Positions 1 through 7,947 of a DNA stretch of 64,000 nt are shown here, piece by piece. The position numbers and the translations under genes are program-made. The DNA comes from Phycisphaerae bacterium (GTDB lineage: Bacteria; Planctomycetota; Phycisphaerae; Tepidisphaerales; Tepidisphaeraceae), in the NCBI GenBank assembly GCA_025924315.1, contig JAICIO010000013.1, positions 1 to 64,000 of the forward strand, given 5' to 3'. The notes under the pieces are model-generated. The model saw only the letters and a program-made list of their open reading frames with translations, did not search any database and was not told the DNA's origin. Within the stretch, counting starts at the first letter, position 1. Every line of letters begins with the position of its first letter.

Positions 1-133
1 CGACGGCCGCGCGTGCGGCGATCGTGATGCCGAATGCGACCAGAACGACAAGCGCCAGCTGGCGGGAGAATCTCATCGACATCCACCGCGTCGGTTCTAT
101 CCTCTTCGCAACTTGCAGATCGAAAATCTCCAT
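1..133 (-). CDS. Partial secreted or membrane-anchored protein following nuoJ
   Basis: Only the first 44 codons are inside the window; the gene runs off the left edge. The ATG at 133 overlaps the nuoJ stop (TGATG), which suggests translational coupling. In-frame ATGs at 82 and 76 are also possible; from 76 the product begins MRFSRQLALVVLVAFGITIA and then ARAAV, a good signal peptide or anchor with an A-R-A cleavage site. The sequence does not look like NuoK, which normally follows NuoJ. The function is unknown because the mature part is outside the window. Confidence 0.5.
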   Translation of the reverse strand, partial: MEIFDLQVAKRIEPTRWMSMRFSRQLALVVLVAFGITIAARAAV

Positions 134-1098
134 CACGCTTCCGGAGACGCTTTCTGCCGCGGGTTGTCTGTTCCCGTCACGGGGATGCTGTGCGGGCTGT
201 CGTCGATCGGCGTCATCGGCGCGACCACTTCTCGCATTTCATGCGCGGCGATGGCCGGGCTCTCGATCACGCGACGACGGGCGATCACGATCGCACCGAT
301 CATCGCGAGCGTCAGAATCAAACCGGCCAGTTCAAGATTGATGAGGTGATTGGTGAAGAGATAGACGCCCAGTTGCTGGGTCGGTCCCGTGGCAATCGTG
401 TCAGGCGTTTGGCCATTCGACGCGATGTCACTCGCGCGAATCGGAGAAACGACCTGGACGTTTCCGGGTGCAGGCAATTCCGAACCCTTGTCGAACACGA
501 CGAAGATCAGGACAGCCATCAGGGACAATCCGATAATCGCCGCGAGAACCGGATCGCGGCTCATCACGTCGTGCTCGGACATCCCCGCCATCGGCCCGCT
601 CGTGGGCGTGGCTTCGGCCGCGAGCATAATCACGAAGACGTACGTCACGAGAATCGCGCCCGCGTAGATCAGCACCAGCGCCGCGGCCATGAATTCAGCC
701 CAGAGCAGCAGAAACAACCCCGCCGTCGCGAAGACTGTCAAGACAAAATAGAGAGCGGAGTAAACCGGTTTGCTGTGGGTGATGACGCGCATCGCGCCGA
801 CCAGCGCGATCGCGGAAAAGATCCAGAAATACGCATTCATCCCGCCCTTGTGCATCCCCTCCGCGGGATCGCCCGCGGCCCATCGAAACAAAAACGCCGC
901 GAGCACGATCGCGCTGACGATGAGCAGCGCCCCGCCAATGCGCCGCATCGCCGCCTCCCGCGCCCCGGGCAACAGCAGCACCGTGCCGACGCCCGCGACG
1001 ATCGCCAGCAGCAAAATCACCAGCGGAGGAAGCGGAACTGTCTCGCCCTGCGCGAGCAGCGGCAGACCAATCAGTGAATCCATCGAAGTCCCGGGCAT
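133..1098 (-). CDS. nuoJ: NADH-quinone oxidoreductase subunit J
   Basis: This is a membrane subunit of respiratory complex I, which couples NADH oxidation and quinone reduction to ion pumping. The 321-residue product has a NuoJ core from about residue 85: FWIFSAIALVGAMRVITHSK, then a segment reading KPVYSALYFVLTVFATAG and an alanine/valine-rich helix ending YVFVIMLAAE. A last helix near residue 265 (LAGLILTLAMIGAIVIARRR) is also typical. It is longer than common NuoJ (about 170-200 residues): the first 80 residues add two hydrophobic helices, and a polar insert lies before the last helix. Its stop overlaps the start of the next minus-strand gene. The rest of a nuo operon would lie upstream on the minus strand, but the neighbour there is a toxin-antitoxin pair, so the locus may be split. 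Confidence 0.9.
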   Translation of the reverse strand: MPGTSMDSLIGLPLLAQGETVPLPPLVILLLAIVAGVGTVLLLPGAREAAMRRIGGALLIVSAIVLAAFLFRWAAGDPAEGMHKGGMNAYFWIFSAIALVGAMRVITHSKPVYSALYFVLTVFATAGLFLLLWAEFMAAALVLIYAGAILVTYVFVIMLAAEATPTSGPMAGMSEHDVMSRDPVLAAIIGLSLMAVLIFVVFDKGSELPAPGNVQVVSPIRASDIASNGQTPDTIATGPTQQLGVYLFTNHLINLELAGLILTLAMIGAIVIARRRVIESPAIAAHEMREVVAPMTPIDDSPHSIPVTGTDNPRQKASPEA

Positions 1099-1222
1099 AA
1101 AGATGGGGCAGTCTAAGAGTGGCTAGATTTCTTTGCAAGGCACCATGTGAACGTTTTCACAAGCGCCACTCGCGATCGCGCGAATTTCCTGAGGCCATTC
1201 AGGAGGAACAAAAAAGGGCCGT

Positions 1223-1543
1223 CTACGGTCCGAACATCTTGCGCTTCAACTTCCGCGCTCCATGCAGAACGCGCACCAACTCGATGCCGTCCGAAGCGAT
1301 TCGGTAGAAGACGAGATAGTTGCCCACCGGAAAGCTCCGTAAGCCTCGCCCGAGACGGCTTCGGTTAGTTCCCATTTGCGGATGAGCGGCGTAAAGATTC
1401 AGTTTCGCATCGATTTTTCGCAGAAATGCGTCCGCAGCGTCGGGATTGTCTGCTGCGATGAAATGCCAAGCTGCGCGATAATCGTCCTCGGATAGCTTCG
1501 AGCGTCGAACGCTGGGATGTGGCACATCCCCGCCCGCGACCAT
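1223..1543 (-). CDS. parE: RelE/ParE-family toxin of a type II toxin-antitoxin pair
   Basis: The 106-residue product has the compact ParE/RelE layout. An N-terminal helix region (LSEDDYRAAWHFIAADNPDA) is followed by a helix with repeated charged residues. It ends with the beta strands GLRSFPVGNYLVFYRIA and IELVRVLHGARKLKRK, the family hallmark. ParE toxins poison DNA gyrase and RelE toxins cleave mRNA; the sequence alone does not settle which. I chose the ATG at 1543 because it overlaps the antitoxin stop (TGATG). An upstream extension is open but would run deep into the antitoxin gene. Confidence 0.85.
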   Translation of the reverse strand: MVAGGDVPHPSVRRSKLSEDDYRAAWHFIAADNPDAADAFLRKIDAKLNLYAAHPQMGTNRSRLGRGLRSFPVGNYLVFYRIASDGIELVRVLHGARKLKRKMFGP

Positions 1544-1827
1544 CAGCGTCGCCCTCGTTTGGATGTAGAGCGCGGGTTCGCGCGCTTTGCGCGCTCTTGT
1601 GCGATAATTGTTTCCGCAGTGAAGTCGCTGCACTCACCCTGATCCAGCTGTTCCAAACCTCGCTTCACTTCACCACGTAGATATGACTCTAGTTTCGGCG
1701 TGAGCTGCTCCTGATCCCGCAGGACTTCCAACGCTTGATTGACGAGATCACTGGCGTCGGCGCACTGGCCCGCCTTCACTTTTTCCGCGACGAATCGTTT
1801 GATCTCGGGTTTGAGCATAACCTTCAT
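1543..1827 (-). CDS. parD: ParD-like antitoxin
   Basis: The 94-residue protein opens with a ribbon-helix-helix-like segment (MKVMLKPEIKRFVAEKVKAG, then QCADASDLVNQALEVLRDQE), the usual ParD DNA-binding and dimerisation region. A charged C-terminal part would wrap the toxin. It precedes the toxin gene and overlaps it by one base, the standard antitoxin-first order. A GAGG Shine-Dalgarno lies about 8 bases before the ATG. By family knowledge the antitoxin probably represses its own promoter in the 1828-1870 region; no operator was confirmed by eye. Confidence 0.85.
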   Translation of the reverse strand: MKVMLKPEIKRFVAEKVKAGQCADASDLVNQALEVLRDQEQLTPKLESYLRGEVKRGLEQLDQGECSDFTAETIIAQERAKRANPRSTSKRGRR

Positions 1828-2027
1828 GGATCGCCTCGCTTTGAAGAGTATATCCGCTTATCTGTTTCAATTCGATGCGTTCCTGGCACAGTGAGCCGAA
1901 TTGCATCGGTCGCGAAACTTTGGGTGCAAAACGGGTTTTGGCTTCCCTAAAGATTCGCGAATTGGCTAGAATTTTCGATCGAGCACTTCGTTCTCTATTG
2001 AGGGACTCCGCGCGGTTTTGGGAAACG

Positions 2028-2681
2028 ATGTTCTGGCGGCTCGTTAATATCTTCATCGCCTGCATTTTGCTCGGGATTACGTTGCTGTGGATTCGCAGCT
2101 TCGTCGTCGCCGAGCGGCTCGCGTTCCAGAAGGCCAACACCCGGGTGATGTTCGTTACGTCCGAAGGCTCGTTCGTCTTCATCAAGAACCGCGTGGATTT
2201 TTCGGACCCTGATGTGCAGCAGCGGTGGTTCGATCGGGCGGGGGTCGACCCGGTCGAGTGGTCGAAACTTCACTGGGCGTGGTCGTCGGACGTGGGCGTG
2301 TTCGTTTCGCCCGACGACAACTGGCTCGGCTTCAGCATGGAGCGTTACGACCGCGACTTTTCGCAATGGGGCGGCCCGGACGGCATTCGCCGCCGCGGCC
2401 TCGCCGTTGAAGTGCCGGGGTGGTTTGTGATCGTGTTGCTGGGGGCGTGGCCCATTTTCTGGTGGACGCGGCACGCAACGATTCGCTATCGCCGCGAACA
2501 GCGCGGGGAATGCCGCATGTGCGGATTTGCGATGGGGACGGCCTACACCGTGTGCCCCGTTTGCGGCGAGATGACCCGCCGGGGGCTTACTGCGCCGGCA
2601 ATTCCGGATGCGGCTTCGGTTGAGTCGCCGATCGCTCCGTTCTCTCCTGCCGTTGGATCTCCCTCAAGCCCATCGGCGTGA
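2028..2681 (+). CDS. Two-helix membrane protein with C-terminal zinc ribbon
   Basis: The 217-residue product starts with a membrane helix (residues 4-25). A polar domain of about 100 residues, rich in Trp and Asp, follows; then comes a second helix (GWFVIVLLGAWPIFWW, about 131-146). After a basic stretch there is a zinc ribbon with C162-x2-C165 and C176-x2-C179. Proteins of this plan are common in Phycisphaerae, but their function is not established as far as I know. The ATG at 2028 fits the first helix; an upstream in-frame extension to 1875 lacks coding character. The last 95 bases overlap the convergent gene that ends at 2587. Confidence 0.75.
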   Translation: MFWRLVNIFIACILLGITLLWIRSFVVAERLAFQKANTRVMFVTSEGSFVFIKNRVDFSDPDVQQRWFDRAGVDPVEWSKLHWAWSSDVGVFVSPDDNWLGFSMERYDRDFSQWGGPDGIRRRGLAVEVPGWFVIVLLGAWPIFWWTRHATIRYRREQRGECRMCGFAMGTAYTVCPVCGEMTRRGLTAPAIPDAASVESPIAPFSPAVGSPSSPSA

Positions 2682-3732
2682 TGTTGTCTTTCGCCCAATC
2701 GTCGGCGAGCTTCTCCACGCGCGGTGACTGATCGGCCGGCGCTTCGGTCACGATGTTCACAAGCGCATGACCGGCCTGCAGCACCCGGCATGAAACGACC
2801 GCCGGTTGCGATTTCCCCGCGTAACGCTGCCGCGATTCTTTCACGTACGCCGGATCGTCCACTGCTTCCGATTCGCCTTGGGTTTCCCGCCCCGCGGCTT
2901 TGTCCGCCTGCTCCTGCCGATCGATCATGCCGTCCGCCATCTTTTCGATCCGCGCATCGTCCTCTGAAATTCCCGCCGCGAGCGGCTCGATCGTCACGTG
3001 AATCTTCACGTCCGCGTGCTGCGGATCGGTGAACGTCGCGATCTCGCCGGTCGCGTTGTCTTTCATCTCTTCCTTCCAACCGGCGGGGCCGAGAATGCGA
3101 ACGTGCGCTTTCCAGTAATTCTTCGGCAGCGTCGTCGGCATTTTCGCTTTCACCGGCACGCGTTTGCCTGTTTTCGGATCGAGTTTCTGAAATCGCGCGC
3201 TCATCAAAACGTCGGTCGCGACTTTTTGATCCGCGTTGATCTCGTCCTCCACATCGGAGCTGACGACGGATATGACGGTGACCAGATTCAGGCTCACCAT
3301 GTTGTAAAGCTGCACGCGATCGGCGACCGCCCCGCCGCTTTTGGTGCGATCGTGCACCTTCAGCAGCAGCAGGCCGTCTTTTTCCACGCGCGGGCTGATG
3401 ACGAATTCCCCGCCGGCGGATTTCACCTGCTCGGCGATTTTCTTTTTGATCATCATCCCCATTTGATCGGCGGCGTCTTTGTTGATGTTCACTTCCTGCG
3501 GCCGCGCGGTGATCATGAGCGTCGCTTTGTGATCGGGCGAGTTGTACTGAATGCTCTTGTTGCCGTCGCGCGTCAGCTCCTGCCAACCTTCCGGCGGCGT
3601 GAAGATGATCTCGCCGTCGAGCAGCGTGTCCTCGCCTTCTTTCGGGCCGGTGGTGGCTGACTTGTTAGGCGCCGCGGCGAAGGCGCGGGACGCAAGCATC
3701 ATGCAGATCAGGAGAACACCGACAATTTTCAT
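2587..3732 (-). CDS. Secreted protein of unknown function
   Basis: The 381-residue protein has a clear signal peptide (MKIVGVLLICMMLASRAFA) followed by AAPNKS. I chose the ATG at 3732 because a GGAG motif precedes it and the signal peptide starts there; an upstream ATG at 3753 would add seven residues. The mature part has two similar-looking halves, each containing a phrase such as FTPPEGWQEL or ILGPAGWKEE followed by sheet-like sequence. That suggests two PsbP/Mog1-like or similar alpha-beta domains, which is an inference. The C-terminus overlaps the convergent gene by 95 bases, so its last residues (SATQPKPHPELPAQ) are weakly constrained. Confidence 0.75.
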   Translation of the reverse strand: MKIVGVLLICMMLASRAFAAAPNKSATTGPKEGEDTLLDGEIIFTPPEGWQELTRDGNKSIQYNSPDHKATLMITARPQEVNINKDAADQMGMMIKKKIAEQVKSAGGEFVISPRVEKDGLLLLKVHDRTKSGGAVADRVQLYNMVSLNLVTVISVVSSDVEDEINADQKVATDVLMSARFQKLDPKTGKRVPVKAKMPTTLPKNYWKAHVRILGPAGWKEEMKDNATGEIATFTDPQHADVKIHVTIEPLAAGISEDDARIEKMADGMIDRQEQADKAAGRETQGESEAVDDPAYVKESRQRYAGKSQPAVVSCRVLQAGHALVNIVTEAPADQSPRVEKLADDWAKDNITPMGLREIQRQERTERSATQPKPHPELPAQ

Positions 3733-3753
3733 GGCCGCTCCGACATCTATCAT

Positions 3754-3830
3754 AACCCGCGGAGCTGCGCTCCGCCGCTAACTACTCGGATGGTTACCAT
3801 ATTTAGCGGCGGAGCGCAGCTCCGCGGGTT
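3754..3830. repeat. Perfect 27-bp inverted repeat with 23-bp loop
   Basis: The arms are 3754-3780 and 3804-3830 and match perfectly as inverted copies. The arm core is GCGGAGCTGCGCTCCGC, itself nearly palindromic. The element lies between divergent genes starting at 3732 and 3867. It resembles the dispersed intergenic palindromes elsewhere in the window in design, but not in sequence. Confidence 0.9.
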
Positions 3831-3866
3831 CCTCCAAAGTCCCTGAGCCGCTATGATCGCCGCGTC

Positions 3867-4160
3867 ATGAGTCATCAGGATGCATATATTTCCGACATCG
3901 TCGTCGTCACTACAGACGAGGGCGGCAAACAAATCGACGACACACTTACCCGTTTGAAGTCCGAAGGGATGGAAGTACAGAACGTCGACAAGGACCAGGG
4001 CGTGATCGAAGGATCATGCCCCGTCGCGAAGGTGAAGACGCTCGATCATCTGCCCGGCGTGTCGTACGTCCGCAGCGTCTTCACGTACATCGCGGACTAT
4101 CCACCCGGCGATCCACGCGATCTCGACGGCCAGGAAGAAACGATGCACGAATCTGACTGA
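3867..4160 (+). CDS. Small propeptide-inhibitor-like protein of unknown function
   Basis: This is a 97-residue soluble protein without a signal peptide. The pattern is alternating beta and alpha: a strand (SDIVVVTTDE), a helix (KQIDDTLTRLKSEGMEVQ), a strand ending GVIEGSCP, a helix (VKTLDHLPGVSYV), and a final strand. This matches the ferredoxin-like fold of subtilisin propeptide/I9-type domains, where a short motif of the form hydrophobic-PGV-hydrophobic is common. Similar small planctomycete proteins are sometimes annotated ketohydroxyglutarate aldolase, which the sequence does not support. The acidic tail (DLDGQEETMHESD) looks disordered. Confidence 0.65.
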   Translation: MSHQDAYISDIVVVTTDEGGKQIDDTLTRLKSEGMEVQNVDKDQGVIEGSCPVAKVKTLDHLPGVSYVRSVFTYIADYPPGDPRDLDGQEETMHESD

Positions 4161-4165
4161 CTCGT

Positions 4166-4225
4166 GTGGCACAGCCGCCCTCGGCGGTGGTGCGCGAGCA
4201 GCACGGCCGCGGGCGGCTGTGCCAC
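4166..4225. repeat. Dispersed palindromic element, GTGGCACAGCCGCC family
   Basis: The left end GTGGCACAGCCGCCCTCGG and right end GGGCGGCTGTGCCAC (4211-4225) are inverted copies flanking a GC-rich centre. A second member of the same family is at 34737-34803. The element lies between a stop at 4160 and the coding start of the next gene, and the next gene's reading frame is open through it. Confidence 0.85.
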
Positions 4226-4238
4226 ATGCCCAATCCAT

Positions 4239-4913
4239 TTGTCGAGGAAACGATTAATCTTATTCTCCGGCCTGGGCCTCGACGCCCGATACGTCACCCC
4301 GCCGTTCTCGCTGCCGTTCGATCTGTACGTGCCACCGTGGATCGATCCCCAACCGAATGAGACGCTCGAAAGCTACGCCGAGCGCCTTATTCCAACGCTC
4401 TCGATCGACGACGCAGAAGACTACTACATCGGCGGCGTCAGCTTCGGCGGAATGGTCGCCCTAGAAGTCTCGCGCCACCTGAATCCGAAGGCCGTTTTCC
4501 TCATCTCGAGTTGCCCGTCCTATCGCCAAGTCAGCTGGCTCGTCACATTTCCCGGCAAACACCTCGCGCCATTCGTCACCGCCGACTTCGTCAGACGTTT
4601 CCTCTGGCTCGCGCCGTTGGCGATTCGATTGACCGGCCCACTCCATCGCGACCAGCGCAACCTGCTGATCGACATCTGGAAAAACGCGAACCTCGAGGTG
4701 ATGCGATGGGGCGCGATGATCATGACGCAGTGGGAATTCATCCACACGCTGACGATGCCGGTGCACGAAATGCACGCCCGCAACGATCTTTTCATTCCGC
4801 TCTCAAAGGTGGAACCGGAGGCGATCGTCGCCGATGGTTGGCACGCGTTTAACCTGACACATCCGCGGGAAATGTTTAACTTCATCGCTGAGAGGATGAA
4901 CCTATTCGTCTGA
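4239..4913 (+). CDS. Alpha/beta hydrolase
   Basis: The 224-residue product begins with a beta strand (LILFSGLGLDARYV) typical of alpha/beta hydrolases, where the residues after the strand form an oxyanion-hole region. The nucleophile elbow is G-V-S-F-G-G, in YYIGGVSFGGMVALE. The acidic and histidine members are probably the Asp of HARNDLFIPL and the His of DGWHAFNLTHP. The substrate is unknown. The frame is open back to a GTG at 4164, but that part is wholly palindromic repeat, so I favour the TTG at 4239 (then SRKRLILF). No good Shine-Dalgarno decides it. Its stop is followed at once by the next gene. Confidence 0.7.
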   Translation: MSRKRLILFSGLGLDARYVTPPFSLPFDLYVPPWIDPQPNETLESYAERLIPTLSIDDAEDYYIGGVSFGGMVALEVSRHLNPKAVFLISSCPSYRQVSWLVTFPGKHLAPFVTADFVRRFLWLAPLAIRLTGPLHRDQRNLLIDIWKNANLEVMRWGAMIMTQWEFIHTLTMPVHEMHARNDLFIPLSKVEPEAIVADGWHAFNLTHPREMFNFIAERMNLFV

Positions 4914-4933
4914 GACATCTCATCATCGCAGTA

Positions 4934-7813
4934 GTGTTCAGCGTCGCGCTCAGTCTTCGCGCGGACGTAGTGCGCGAAGGTTCGAAAGTCGTGCTGCGCT
5001 CGCCGCAGTTTGTGTTCACGCTGGATGTTTCGGACGGATTGCGCGCCGTGTCGTGGGAGAATCGCCTCGCGAATCGCTCGCTCAGCCTTGGCAATGGGCG
5101 CGAATTCGAAATCGATCTCGACGCCGCCGAGCGACGCATCGGTATCACGGGGTGGAAGTTTTTGCAGACGCAGGAAACCGATGGACCCGCCGCGGAAGAA
5201 AGCGGCCTGCGCGCTGGCGTCTTCAAGCCGGAATTCGACGATTCAAAGTGGGAACCGGTGATGACACCCAACGTCGACATCGCTCCGCGGACGGGTTACG
5301 CATGGGTTCGCCGAAAGCTCAAGCTCGACGACTCTGATCGCGGGAAACCGATTTGTTTCACCCTCGGCGGATTCGGCTTGTTCGACTTCCGTCAGATGCG
5401 CGTGTTCCTGAACGGCGAGCTCATCGGCACCCGCGAGCCCACGCATCTCCGCCGCGGGCCGATGACGATCGCGCTGACGCCGGATTCGCCGGACTATCGC
5501 CATCTGCGCTTCGGCGCCGACAACACGCTCGCGCTCCAGCTCGGCGGATATCAGTATCGCCTCGCACGGCTCGATGCGCTCGATCCCGAAAAACGCTGGG
5601 ATCTTTCGCGGTTCTATTGGCCGCCGACGTTCGAGCAGGCCGTCGCAATCGGTGGCGACCGCATCACTCCCGCGTGGCGGGTGACGAACGTCGCCGATCG
5701 CAGCGACAAAGCTCACGGCGAGGTGGTGATCACGCTTTCTTCGGCGCAGCCTGCGCTGCAAGCACTGGTCATTTATCAGTGGAACGGGAACGATAGCGTG
5801 CTTCACAAGTTCGTTAAGCTCCGGAACACCGGCAACAAACCAACGCGAGTGCTCGATGTGCGTCTCGGCACGTATGCGACCGGCGCGGCGACCACTGAAG
5901 GCGAGCAGGGCCATCCCGTCTATGCGGATGACGCGTTCTTCTTCGGCGTCGCCCATCCCGCGGGCTGGTCCACCGGCGAAGACGGCGAAGTGCGCCTGCA
6001 TCAACATCCCGGCAAAACGGTCGCGCCCAATGAAACGCTCGATTGCTTCGAAACGGTCTATGGCGTTTCCAAGGCGAACGAGATCTCGAGCGCATTCAAA
6101 GAGTACATCCGTTCGCAGATGCGGCGGACGGTGCGACATCACGATCATCCGTACGCGTTCATGGAGCCCTTCGGCAGTGACGAGCTCAAAGACAAATACG
6201 ACGCGACCGAGCAGCGTCTCATGCCGAATCTCAACGCCGTTGCCAATTTCACGCACGATACCGGTTGCCATTTCGACGCCTGGGACATCGAGTTCTGGGA
6301 AAATTTGCACGGCGATCGCTCAGCGCCCGATCCGGTGCGCTTTCCGAACGGTTTCACGACGCTTCACCAAGTGCTCGATCCGATGCACACAGCGCTCGGG
6401 CTGTGGATGGACATCACCGGCCCGGACCAATCGATCGGACAAAACCCCGCCATCGCGCGCACGCTCAACTTCGATCCCGCGTACGGAACCGAACGCCGCA
6501 CAATGTGCCTCGCCACCGATCCGATGCCCACGATCAATCGCGATGCGTTCGTGAAGCATCTCAAGGATGGCGTGCGGCTGCTGAAGTTCGACGGCTATTG
6601 GGCGGCGTGCCGGAACAACGAGCACGCACATCTGCCCGGCGTCTACGCAACCGAGGCGATCGACTCCGCGTTCATCACGCTGTTGCACGAACTCGATGCC
6701 GCGTCGCCGGATTGTTTCTTCGAGCTCTACGGCGGATATCACTCGCCGTGGTGGCTGCTGCATGCCGACACGATCTACGAATCTGGCATCCAGATGGAGG
6801 CGGCGACGCCCGGCCCGTGGCCGACGCTCTTCGCGCGCGACGGCGTGACGCGCGTGCTCGACATGGCGACGACGTTTGCCGAGCAAGACACTCCGGCGCT
6901 CGGCAAAGATTCGCTCGGCGTGTGGCTGAGCGATTGGAAATGGAACAGCCAGATCGGCAAGGAGCGCTGGCAGGAAGGTTTCGTGATGGACCTCCTGCGC
7001 GGCAGCCTGCTGGCGCAGCCGTGGTGCGATCCATCAAAGATGGATAAGGATGAACGTGCCCAGCTCGCCGAATTCATCGCCCTGCTTCGCGCGTACCCAA
7101 AATGTTTCGCCCACCCACGCCTGATCGTCGGCGACCCCTGGAAAGCCGAACCCTACGGCTGGTGCGGAACCGACGGCCACCGGGCGTTCATCGCGATCAA
7201 TAACGGCACGTGGAATGATCAGACGATCGAGCTCGAACTGAATGAGAAGTGGGGATTGCCGAAGGATCAGCAATGGAATCTCTATCGCCGCTATCCGAAC
7301 CCCGCGCGGCTTCATGGATCAGTCGACACGTTCGATGGCACGGTGAAGTTCGCGATGCGACCCTTCGAGATCGACCTACTCGAAGCCGTCCCCGTCGGTG
7401 AACCCTCCGCGCTCAATCGCCAATTCAACGACGTCCCGATTCCCACACAATTCAAAGAGGAATCAACCGAACTCACCGTCGAAGTCTCACCGCCCGACGC
7501 GAAAGGCTTCCGCACCCTGACGATCAAAGTTCCCGCAACCGCTGGCGGATTCGTCGCCGTGACGGCCGACGCGCGCCTAAACAACCTCCCCCTCATGCGC
7601 AAAGACGCCGGCTCCCACTACGAAACCGACTCCGCCGCAGGCACCCAATGGACCCCCGTCCTCGCCAACCAGCTCTACTACAAAACCTCCTGGCAGGCGT
7701 GGCGAACGAAAGTCGATGCAACGGATCGTCCTCGTCAATTTTCTCTAAAAATCAAAGCAGATGCCCCTGCGGACGCAGAAGTGAAATATGAAGGGCACCT
7801 CATTCCCAGATGA
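4934..7813 (+). CDS. GH36-like secreted glycosidase with N-terminal galactose-binding-like domain
   Basis: This is a large (959-residue) predicted carbohydrate-active enzyme. Residues of about 75-185 (DDSKWEPVMTPNVDIAPRTG onward) resemble a galactose-binding jelly roll, a beta-sandwich follows, and the centre is a TIM barrel. The barrel contains LLKFDGYW, which fits the K-x-D nucleophile strand of alpha-galactosidase-like clans, as well as WDIEFWENLHG and LWMDITGPDQ. A beta-rich domain closes the protein. Family GH36 is an inference; related unclassified barrels remain possible. The frame is open upstream to a CTG at 4910 that overlaps the previous stop (CTGA). From there the N-terminus would be a neat signal peptide (MRHLIIAVVFSVALSLRA), so export is likely and the GTG at 4934 may be too short. 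Confidence 0.7.
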   Translation: MFSVALSLRADVVREGSKVVLRSPQFVFTLDVSDGLRAVSWENRLANRSLSLGNGREFEIDLDAAERRIGITGWKFLQTQETDGPAAEESGLRAGVFKPEFDDSKWEPVMTPNVDIAPRTGYAWVRRKLKLDDSDRGKPICFTLGGFGLFDFRQMRVFLNGELIGTREPTHLRRGPMTIALTPDSPDYRHLRFGADNTLALQLGGYQYRLARLDALDPEKRWDLSRFYWPPTFEQAVAIGGDRITPAWRVTNVADRSDKAHGEVVITLSSAQPALQALVIYQWNGNDSVLHKFVKLRNTGNKPTRVLDVRLGTYATGAATTEGEQGHPVYADDAFFFGVAHPAGWSTGEDGEVRLHQHPGKTVAPNETLDCFETVYGVSKANEISSAFKEYIRSQMRRTVRHHDHPYAFMEPFGSDELKDKYDATEQRLMPNLNAVANFTHDTGCHFDAWDIEFWENLHGDRSAPDPVRFPNGFTTLHQVLDPMHTALGLWMDITGPDQSIGQNPAIARTLNFDPAYGTERRTMCLATDPMPTINRDAFVKHLKDGVRLLKFDGYWAACRNNEHAHLPGVYATEAIDSAFITLLHELDAASPDCFFELYGGYHSPWWLLHADTIYESGIQMEAATPGPWPTLFARDGVTRVLDMATTFAEQDTPALGKDSLGVWLSDWKWNSQIGKERWQEGFVMDLLRGSLLAQPWCDPSKMDKDERAQLAEFIALLRAYPKCFAHPRLIVGDPWKAEPYGWCGTDGHRAFIAINNGTWNDQTIELELNEKWGLPKDQQWNLYRRYPNPARLHGSVDTFDGTVKFAMRPFEIDLLEAVPVGEPSALNRQFNDVPIPTQFKEESTELTVEVSPPDAKGFRTLTIKVPATAGGFVAVTADARLNNLPLMRKDAGSHYETDSAAGTQWTPVLANQLYYKTSWQAWRTKVDATDRPRQFSLKIKADAPADAEVKYEGHLIPR

Positions 7814-7833
7814 GTGCGCAAACCCAAGCTCAT

Positions 7834-7914
7834 GTCATCCTGAGCGCGCAGCGAAGGATCTCGGGCTCGAGAGCGATTTGCGGATTGGAGATCCTTCGCT
7901 GCGCTCAGGATGAC
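7834..7914. repeat. Dispersed palindromic element, GTCATYCTGAGC family
   Basis: The left arm 7834-7862 (GTCATCCTGAGCGCGCAGCG and on) and right arm 7888-7914 (ending CGCTCAGGATGAC) are inverted copies with a two-base indel. It separates convergent genes ending at 7813 and 7948. Other members are at 19662, 21251-21329 and 32251-32443. Confidence 0.9.
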
Positions 7915-7947
7915 CAACTCGAAGGGCGCTCGGCGTGCCACAAGCAG

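Noticed and set aside
1200-1240. Terminator after the toxin gene (CCGT/ACGG followed by T run on the minus strand)
   Set aside because: The stem is only 4 bp with a two-base loop, too weak to call.
1544-1633. Longer toxin starting at 1633
   Set aside because: The extra 30 residues overlap the antitoxin gene and do not look like ParE; the ATG at 1543 overlaps the antitoxin stop as in other pairs.
1884-1908. TGGCAC ... TTGCAT resembling a sigma-54 promoter
   Set aside because: The GG and GC dinucleotides are 18 bases apart, whereas sigma-54 needs 12.
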